DNA of 64,000 nt. Origin: Fasciola hepatica (taxonomy: Eukaryota; Platyhelminthes; Trematoda; Plagiorchiida; Fasciolidae). Of the stretch, positions 58,501 to 64,000 are shown in pieces. Within the stretch, counting starts at the first letter, position 1. Every line of letters begins with the position of its first letter. A model generated the notes under the pieces. The model was not told where the DNA came from and searched no databases. It saw only the letters and a program-made list of their open reading frames with translations. Position numbers and translations under genes: made by a program. The stretch lies in contig CANUEZ040000129.1 of assembly GCA_948099385.1 (NCBI GenBank), forward strand, positions 682,001-746,000, read 5' to 3'.

Positions 58501-61500
58501 CAACAGATAACGTGGCAGCGAGGAATGAGAAAATGTACAGCAAACTTAGGAAAAGTAGGTGCCTCACGTCTTCGTGGTTGGGGTCCAAAAGATCCGTCTA
58601 CCAGTTTTCTGGAGACACTGAAGGATATGGCAGCGAACCGCGAACAGTGGCGATCGTGTTGTCACTTTCTGTCGAATCAGAATGATTGATCAATGTGCGT
58701 TTGTATACTTAGACTGTGTATTCCGTGTGTTGGCTATTAGGGCATTCTTTCCTTTTCCCACCCATGTAGGTCCATTCCCTGTCCATCTTGTATATTCATA
58801 CTTTCTAATTCAACGTGCAACATGGTGAGGAATGTAATGGTCAGTGGGGCTTGCCATACTGTTTAACGCTGTTCGATGATGATGATGTTGCTGAGTAAGG
58901 TTGAATATAAGATAGGGAACTCTGAGCAGTTGCCCACTTATCGCTGCCCACTCCATTCTATGCAATGGACAGCGCTGTCGGGTTTGGCTAGCGCGACGAA
59001 CAGTGCATTTTGGAATTCTTTCTATTCGTGCAATTCACGGGAGATGTTGGACGGGTACTGCTAGGGTGTCCAGCCGCAAAGCAGGATAACGATTAGGGTC
59101 CTCGTCCAAATCCCTTTGTTCTTAGAAGAACCTATCCGCAAGGCAATGGGATGGTCGCGTGGAAGCCCATTCGCCTGCATCAATTATTCTTGCACTGATT
59201 TTACCGACGGAGTTGCCATCTCAAATCTACCCCCAACCGGGAGGACCACGAGACTGGACTCTGTCTGTCCTCTATTCATTGACCTGTCAGGTATGATTGC
59301 ATCTCCGGCCTAAAGAAGCCATCCTTTATAATTCTTTGGGTCATAGAGGCGCGCAAGCCATCACACCACTTCAAGGTGCAAGCTCGTCGTGATAGGATGC
59401 AATCCGCTGTGGATGTCCATGCGTCTTGTGTCCTGGACACATGGATTGGGTTAATAACTGATTTTTCATTGTATTAAAGAAATCCAAATAGGTGAATACG
59501 CACTCGAAGCTTTTGGAAGTATTGAGATGTAGGCCAGGAAGGGATGAAATGTTCTCAATATTACATAAGGTGTATAGTATGGTTCGACATGCGGTATCAA
59601 CGCTCAGCTCACCATTTAGAGCCGTGGAAACACTGTACAGTATTTTCATCTTTGTTAGGAAGCATCGGCAGTGCGCATCCACTGGGGCTCGGATCTGGGC
59701 TGAACGATTGAGTTGAACCCCAGTCGAACCACCAGGCTCTCTGTGCTGGCTAACAACGGTTCGTTGAATATATACAATCTTTCTCGTAAGTAGCGCTCGG
59801 AAGGTCATCGCTCACTGGAGAAAAAATACGTGAGGTAAAGTGCATAGGGCCATGGGAAACGGAGACAAACCACAGACTACGTGATCAGGCGCGATCGGTA
59901 TCGGATTTCAGTTCACCTGTGGCCCATGGGTCTGACGGTCAAAGGGACCATGGTGCAAACAGGTCTTGATTGAAAACTGAGTTAGTCTGTGTGCGCTCAC
60001 GCGTGCACAAGCTATGATCAGTAGCGAAATGCAGCGAAGTTGATTATGGATCGTGATGGGGTTGCTGATTACAAATACCTCAGTGGAACAACGAAAATCA
60101 GCCGTTTTCAATCGCAGTCATGCTAAGGAAGATTAGGCGAATTCAATTGGCCCGTCTCTTTATCGAGAATAATCCGAATAACTTCTAATCGACAACATAC
60201 CGAAACGTTAAAATTCCGTTTACTCTTCACAGTCGCCTAGATAAAGCAACCCGAAATCTATACAGTTGGTGTTTGTTACTACAATGAAAACACAAAGCAG
60301 TAACATTATTCAAAATGATTTAGGATCCAATCTATCAAGCACCTTTCCGTCACTGGTGTTCATACTGCATGGTGAATCATATGATAAAAATCTAACCTAC
60401 TACTTAAATACACAAAGTCACCGATCTCCTAAGGTTTTTTATAACGAAATGCCTTCGTTATACTTGGGTCCCTACAACGAAGTCATCCCTTTCATGGGTC
60501 GACCACTGTACGGGAGACGGGTCAATATCGTTCAGAGCCAATGACGGAAAAGTAAGAATTAAAACTTTACTCGAGTGAACGGCATCTCGGAACAAGCCTC
60601 CATGCACTGAATCAGTGTGTAAAATGCTTCATAACAACGATAGAAGTGTGAACTTATAAAAGAAGTGCGTGGCGGAGAATTGCTGACCGTCTCACTGATG
60701 ATAGCAAGTAATCGTGGACCCACGGTGATCGGTTGTCCGGCCGATACTGCTTTGTGTGCTGAGTGTAGATTCATGTACGTGTTTGCAGTAAAAAGTCCGT
60801 AAGTACTGGGAAAACGATTTAATGCAGCATGTTAGTGAACAAGAAAATGAGATTAATTCTCCGATACCTACGTAGGAAAATGGTGTACGCAGTTCTCAAA
60901 CAGCCAGTAACCGAAAACTTGGGAAGTCATCAGATTGCCCAGATAATCTCTATGCATATTGTTGCATCGCTGTCACGCTTCCATTTCTACTCTACGTTTT
61001 GTTATTGAAAAAGTGACTCTTTAAACATAATTCTATTTTCTGTTTAAAAGTGATCACCTCAGAGTCTTAGCCCGCTCTGATTGAAATTTACGTTACCGAC
61101 AGACCCTGTGGTGGTCAAATTGTTTGAAGCGTCCGATTACCACCTCGGAGGGCAGAGATTCGAATCCCGGCACCGTCGGTCACTTAGGTGGTTAACCGTT
61201 AGACTCTGTCGTCCAACTCGTCACCAGACCTGACCTATTTGGATCTTATGTGGTTCTCTGCCACTCCACGTTTCAGTGTCTGGTTCTGTGTTATCTCTAA
61301 TAACGCAGGAGCCTTTGAGGCTGTAAGGTACGTCATTTCCACTGCACTCATGCACACGCATTTAATAACTAAAAACTACTAAGGCATACTCGCAATCTTG
61401 ACTTAAACGTAAAATAGCAAACCGCATTACAATGCTCGAAGGCTGCCACCGCCGAACCCCTAGGCAACAGCTCGTCGTCCGCCGGCTTACTACAATGCCT

Positions 61501-61827
61501 GACTTGGTGAGACCATATGTGAGTCCCCACCCCAAGTCTCCGGCGATTGATGACAAGGTGCACCGTCGTGTGTTAGGCACCGATGGCCGTCCCCTTAACG
61601 AAGTGATCGCTCTACACGGCCTCTGGTGGCTCGAGCCTGTTTTGTAAATGCTTGCTCATTGTCTACCTTTCTGTGCTTTATTCTCACAAGCTGGGCATGG
61701 CCGGAAGAAGCGACGCGGCGGTCAGACCATGACTTGGTGTAGAGCTATGAGGAAGCATTGGCTCCGGTTGGTGCTTCCCGCCTTTATGATTGGGGCCCAA
61801 AGGATAATAATTGTCGTCGGTTAGAAA

Positions 61828-61884
<57 letters not shown>

Positions 61885-62471
61885 GAGGAGCATCAGAGGC
61901 AGTAAATCGTATGCTAAAATCTTTGGGCATCAAAGTTGCCCACAAACCCGTCAGCACCCTGCGGACCGCCTTATTCATCGGAAAAGACCGTGTGGACCAG
62001 CACGATCAATCAGGGGTGGTCTATGCTATCCCATGCCTAGGATGTGATAAGGAATACATAGGCGAGACAGGTAAACAAATACGTACTCGCCTACACGAAC
62101 ACAAACTATCATTGCGACGCGCCGACCCACACTCACAGATTTTCAACCACTGCGCAGAGACAGGTCACGAGGTCAAAATCGATAGCGCACGAGTAGTCGC
62201 CCGAGCAAAGAAGAAGGGGGAGCGCCTGGTCCTCGAAGCCCTCCATTCGATCAACTCGTTCAACCGACACGTCGAGGTTGATAAGCATTACGTCACCCTG
62301 GCAAAACCGATGGCGAAAAACCGAGAAACGGACAGACGAGCAACACACCAAAAACGCGCGAAACCAGCCGTCCCATTCACACACTCATTCACTCACGTTT
62401 GACTACGAGTCCTAGTTTGGATCGAAACGTCACAATAAACGTTTTACAACTCAGCGTACGCCTTGACTTCT

Positions 62472-62528
<57 letters not shown>

Positions 62529-63627
62529 AAGTCTCACGTTTTGGGTTGTCCCTGTAAGATTACAGTAGGCCTTTGAGGCTGTTGACGCGTAAGCATGAGA
62601 TACAAGGACGGCTTCCGTAGGTCAGTTGTAATGATGTGCCAAGCGGTAATGGAACTATCCGCCGCTACTTATACTCAAAATTTGGGTACTCCATGATTGA
62701 TAGTCTTTAAATAATATGGTGTGATACTTTGATAAGTAATGCTTTATAATGAGCCGAGCAACTTCAACAATCGTCACGGTGAATGCAGATGATGGAGTTT
62801 GTGTGGGAAAATTGGTCAGCGGTGGCCTTTTTCATATTCGTATGTAACACACCAAGGAAGATGTGAGGGAATGTGTTCACCTATCAGCGGTGGACAACCA
62901 AGTTGCGTCAGCAGTCAACAATGGTGCGGCACCATCCTAGTGCTTGAGACAACGGAACCTCGGGTGACAAGACAGCCGATCGCTGGAGTGGGTCGATAAA
63001 TGAGAGATGAGTCTTGTCAGCGTTGTTTAATGCTCAAGGCGTGGTCGTCCACACCAGTCGGACCAATGCATTGTGCGCAACGAGTGGTCTAATGTGAGAG
63101 CAACCTCTATATTCTTTGTTTTGTGCTAATAAGCAGACATGATTCTGAGGCCGATCTGAGTTCTCACTAGAGTTAGTGGGAATGAACAAAACAGGTGCTG
63201 TTCGTCAGATTTTTCCCCCATACTTTTGGAGATGGTGTTTTCATACATCCACAGCAGTTACGTTTTTCGAATGACACTTATTTCTGTTCGTATCTATTCC
63301 CGAAAATCTACCCCCGCGCACCAACTTAACGACTCTCCGCAATCCAATATGTTCCAGGAGCAGGATAACGATGCAGATGATAGCGGAACAGATTCAAATT
63401 GTCACGACCTGAACGTTCCAGTGCCTGCTGAGACGAACGGTACATCATCCGAGCGATTAATTCCCTCCGGGTTTATGAGAACGTCCGTGTCAACAGGCGT
63501 CTCTCCCCGAGTCAGTCGACATCAGTTGCAAGCGGCGATCGCTCAGGCTCAAGGCTTTCTAACAACAGGCAGTTCTGGTGGTGCAGCTCACCAACCCACT
63601 TCATCACAGTCGGTAATATCGAACGAG
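42909..63627 (+). CDS. UBL7: Ubiquitin-like protein 7 orthologue, six coding exons, 3' end outside the window
   Basis: Exons 42909-43059, 43109-43231, 43274-43356, 43752-43897, 53817-53973 and 63358-63612 or 63627 join without a stop; each border has GT and AG and compatible phases. The N-terminus ends in a ubiquitin-like fold tail (PEAFDIQCICCGELLEANKR and DAYSVLQFLIKPKS), matching the PELIDLIYCG and GSTVHVLRKS region of UBL7. Exon 4 reads VVANPRLGQDVIAYSVLQD, close to VATPGLSSDPIALGVLQD of vertebrate UBL7. Exon 5 starts FLNEHPSAISVI like the PAHPALVNAI block. Exon 6 has an acidic stretch and SPRVSRHQLQAAIAQA, like PRPITQSELATALALA. The UBA domain should be encoded beyond 64000. UBL7 is a ubiquitin-like/UBA protein with suggested roles in protein degradation and signalling. 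Confidence 0.85.
43109..43231 (+). CDS. UBL7: UBL7 coding exon 2
   Basis: Begins after TTTCGAAAG and completes a Gln codon. Encodes the second half of the ubiquitin-like domain. The donor is GTACGC and the following intron is 42 nt. Confidence 0.82.
43274..43356 (+). CDS. UBL7: UBL7 coding exon 3
   Basis: Acceptor TTTTTTCAG, donor AAA/GTGAGT. Encodes 27 complete codons including ISQLLTRLSWITRGG, the region after the ubiquitin-like domain. Confidence 0.82.
43458..43517 (+). repeat. (AT)n microsatellite in UBL7 intron 3
   Basis: About 60 bp of AT repeats in the middle of a 395-nt intron. Confidence 0.97.
43752..43897 (+). CDS. UBL7: UBL7 coding exon 4
   Basis: Acceptor CAATTCGTAG, donor GAGAA/GTGAGT. 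48 codons plus two bases. Contains the conserved DNAVVANPRLGQDVIAYSVL block that identifies the gene. Confidence 0.87.
43978..47819 (-). mobile_element. RTE family 1 copy D, near full length, in UBL7 intron 4 (antisense)
   Basis: An 8-bp duplication TCGTGTGT (43970-43977 and 47820-47827) brackets the element exactly. The (ATG)n tail lies on the left and the 5' leader on the right. The 3' half is close to copy E, while the 5' half is nearly identical to copy A, including a shared TAA in the endonuclease. It is antisense to UBL7. Confidence 0.92.
44185..47387 (-). pseudogene. Endonuclease-reverse transcriptase ORF of RTE family 1 copy D
   Basis: 47387-46794: leader and endonuclease start (SLPHLSAHN, FFNVCTLMQPGQQ), ending at the TAA after VLSA. 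46660-45794: endonuclease end and linker (TLSQIDHIAVSYR, ESDHALVL, MEIAAASGNSQRLFKL). 45775-45039: RT with RRGKAAGPDELSPVLFK, AGFRPGRGCIDQIFTLRRLL, LFLDLKGAFDSVDRTALF, SGVRQGCAVSLFLFNFVMD, to a stop after ELGNK. 45042-44185: ADDVVCLFECTEH and the C-terminal domain. A 14-bp deletion removes the residues just before ADD, so the YADD motif is lost. Confidence 0.9.
47828..53816. other. Remainder of UBL7 intron 4; no gene recognised
   Basis: About 6 kb with short ORFs only, the longest at 49094-49582 (-) and 49221-49661 (+), which overlap in antisense and show no motif. No transposon domain was recognised, though repeats too old to read may be present. Confidence 0.5.
53817..53973 (+). CDS. UBL7: UBL7 coding exon 5
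   Basis: Acceptor TTTCGCTAATTAG, donor CAG/GTATAC. One base completes a Lys codon, then 52 codons including FLNEHPSAISVIQSGIQSVL. Phase 0 at its end. Confidence 0.87.
53974..54847. other. Start of UBL7 intron 5; no gene recognised
   Basis: Intronic sequence. The ORF at 54525-54776 has no recognised motif and no splice support. Confidence 0.5.
54848..56168 (-). repeat. Left arm of a 1.3-kb inverted repeat (RTE E)
   Basis: Near-identical reverse complement of 57565-58880, separated by about 1.4 kb. Both arms lie within UBL7 intron 5. Confidence 0.9.
55044..57499 (-). pseudogene. Broken endonuclease-reverse transcriptase ORF of RTE copy E
   Basis: 57499-57143 retains LGSFNVCTLMQPGQQ and CCLSETSIQ. 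56601-55906 retains FRPGRGCIDQIFTLRRLL, LFLDLKGAFDSVDRTALF and SGVRQGCAVS, ending at ELGNK. 55902-55606 retains CDLDYADDVVCLFECTEH (YADD intact). 55724-55044 retains YLGSRVTTDGSTVVKVS and RLRWLGHVLRMSNTRLP. The stop after ELGNK is the same as in D and F; copy A has an open codon there. Confidence 0.88.
57520..58889 (+). mobile_element. RTE family 1 copy F, 5'-truncated, inserted in reverse into copy E
   Basis: GCTGAG at 57514-57519 and 58890-58895 is the probable 6-bp target duplication. The copy starts inside the RT. Its first codons (MIFFNLERAFGL) differ strongly from D and E (LFLDLKGAFDS) before becoming almost identical at VDRTALF. 57526-57825 is RT to the stop after ELGNK. 57829-58689 is CDLDYADDVVC plus the full C-terminal domain ending in SNQND, the longest intact frame of the family here. 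The 3' UTR and a (GATGAT)n tail follow. Confidence 0.9.
57565..58880 (+). repeat. Right arm of the 1.3-kb inverted repeat (RTE F)
   Basis: Reverse complement of 54848-56168 with few differences. Confidence 0.9.
59394..61100. other. UBL7 intron 5, no gene recognised
   Basis: ORFs at 59371-59808 (-) and 60266-60544 (+) show no motif. Likely intronic, possibly with old repeats. Confidence 0.5.
61104..61390 (+). mobile_element. tRNA-derived SINE, copy 3
   Basis: Head CTGTGGTGGTCAAATTGTTT with a weak A box, and a clear B box GAGATTCGAATCCC. The body blocks match copies 1 and 2 (CACTTAGGTGGTTAACCGT, CACTCCACGTTTCAGTGTCT, TTTCCACTGCACTCATGC), ending in an A-rich tail. Confidence 0.75.
61430..61829 (+). 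mobile_element. RTE-like C-terminal fragment (family 2-like)
   Basis: VHRRVLGTDGRPLNEVIALH, then LFSQAGHGRKKRRGGQTMTW and GASRLYDWGPKDNNCRRLET in shifting frames. It ends abruptly at the (AT)n tract, where the Penelope-like fragment begins. Confidence 0.8.
61830..61883 (+). repeat. (AT)n tract left of the Penelope-like fragment
   Basis: About 54 bp of AT repeats at the junction between the RTE fragment and the GIY-YIG ORF. Confidence 0.97.
61884..62402 (+). CDS. GIY-YIG endonuclease domain of a Penelope-like element (3' fragment, open)
   Basis: An uninterrupted frame with SGVVYAIPCLGC, EYIGETGKQIRTRLHEHK and FNHCAETGHEV. These are the GIY-YIG type blocks (YAIPC...EYIG, the Arg and the His of REH-like motif, and a CCHH-like Cys/His set) of the C-terminal endonuclease of Penelope-like elements. 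No RT is attached, so this is a 5'-truncated copy that keeps an intact endonuclease frame of about 170 codons to the stop at 62400-62402. An AATAAA follows at about 62435. Its sequence is far better preserved than the split copy at 38-41 kb. Confidence 0.88.
62473..62526 (+). repeat. (AT)n tract right of the Penelope-like fragment
   Basis: About 54 bp of AT repeats directly after the 3' UTR; together with 61830-61883 it brackets the fragment. Confidence 0.97.
62527..63357. other. UBL7 intron 5 end; possible SINE tail fragment at 62527-62600
   Basis: CACGTTTTGGGTTGTCCCTG and GGCCTTTGAGGCTGTTG resemble the second half of SINE copy 3. The rest shows no gene. Confidence 0.4.
63358..63627 (+). 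CDS. UBL7: UBL7 coding exon 6 (last visible)
   Basis: Acceptor ATATGTTCCAG in phase 0. Encodes EQDNDADDSGTDSN and SPRVSRHQLQAAIAQAQGFL. Two donors are possible: TCG/GTAATA after 63612 or GAG/GTTGGT after 63627. The second would keep ISNE, resembling ITND of vertebrate UBL7. Reading on without splicing meets a stop at 63640, leaving no UBA domain. Confidence 0.8.
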
Positions 63628-63642
63628 GTTGGTGCACTGTGA

Positions 63643-64000
63643 TGGTTTGAATGTCGCGTACCAGCATGTTGCTGCTACGCAATTAAGGGATGTTTATCGT
63701 TTGTTCCTGACTATCTATTGATTTCAACCTGTCCCAGATTGATAAGGTGTGGTTGAAAATTATCACTGTCACTGTTCTTTTCTGACTGAAGAGACGGCGG
63801 TTTCGTACTGGTCTATGTTCAAGAATTTTAAGATCATCTTTTAGCAAAAGCAGTAACCCAATTTATCACGACAAAAAAAGTTTTTAACGACCGGAACGTA
63901 TTCAATTTGTGTTGTTTGGTTATTCAGATAACAGTTGAGGTAATTCAGTCAGTAGTCTCGCACTTCTGTGCCCCGCTTCTGGTTGCTACCTCGCAGTATC
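63643..64000. other. Probable UBL7 intron 6; nothing recognised
   Basis: No UBA-like coding segment was found up to the right edge. Confidence 0.45.

Larger units (their letters stand above)
54848..59393 (-). mobile_element. RTE family 1 copy E in UBL7 intron 5, split by inverted copy F
   Basis: 3' tail at 54848, 5' leader ending near 59393 at the same base as copies A and D. Coding pieces are 55902-55044 (RT end and C-terminal domain), 56642-55906 (RT), 57077-56661 (linker) and 57499-57143 (endonuclease start). About 670 bp of endonuclease present in copy D between its positions 46290 and 46960 is missing near 57160. Copy F interrupts it at 57520-58889, and the leader resumes at 58896. No target duplication was found for E itself. 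Confidence 0.88.

Overview
The window is animal nuclear DNA, almost certainly from a flatworm and most likely a digenean trematode. It is dominated by decayed RTE-like and CR1-like non-LTR retrotransposons, with Penelope-like elements, Tc1/mariner-type transposons, tRNA-derived SINEs and long (AT)n tracts. The two cellular-type genes I can reconstruct have 38-49 nt introns near their 5' ends, a habit known from schistosomes and other flukes. Base composition looks richer in G+C than Schistosoma, but I did not count it, and I cannot name the genus. Single long ORFs are mostly transposon protein pieces; real genes here are spliced.

Layout. 1-3.4 kb: minus-strand CR1-like element running off the left edge. 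4.7-7.6 kb: plus-strand CR1-like element. 8-16 kb: a CR1-like fragment (+) and a larger CR1-like element (-) that share an almost identical 3' end in inverted orientation. The minus-strand one is split by a 4.2-kb DNA transposon (9275-13436) with perfect 12-bp inverted ends, a 2-bp target duplication and two genes. 16.8-27.8 kb: RTE-like and CR1-like copies. 27,968-28,961: a four-exon gene for a FAR1-type DNA-binding-domain protein. 31,183-33,954: a Tc1/mariner-type transposon with long terminal inverted repeats built on 21-bp units, interrupted by an RTE fragment. 34.6-42 kb: nested relics of RTE, Tc1, SINE, Penelope-like and a small hairpin element.

From 42.9 kb to beyond the right edge lies a plus-strand gene that I identify as the ubiquitin-like protein 7 (UBL7) orthologue. 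Six coding exons are visible, with reading phases that agree at every junction. The first four exons sit within 1 kb. Introns 4 and 5 are about 9.9 and 9.4 kb and each carries a nearly full-length RTE element in antisense. The intron 5 copy contains a second RTE copy in the opposite direction, giving an inverted repeat with arms of about 1.3 kb. The C-terminal UBA-coding part lies outside the window.

The strongest candidates for something undescribed are the two-gene DNA transposon at 9.3-13.4 kb, the mariner-type element with stepwise 21-bp TIR repeats, the 243-bp element that combines long inverted ends with a tRNA-like promoter (39,382-39,624), and the recombinant and nested RTE copies inside UBL7. 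All identifications come from reading the sequence against remembered family features; no search was run.
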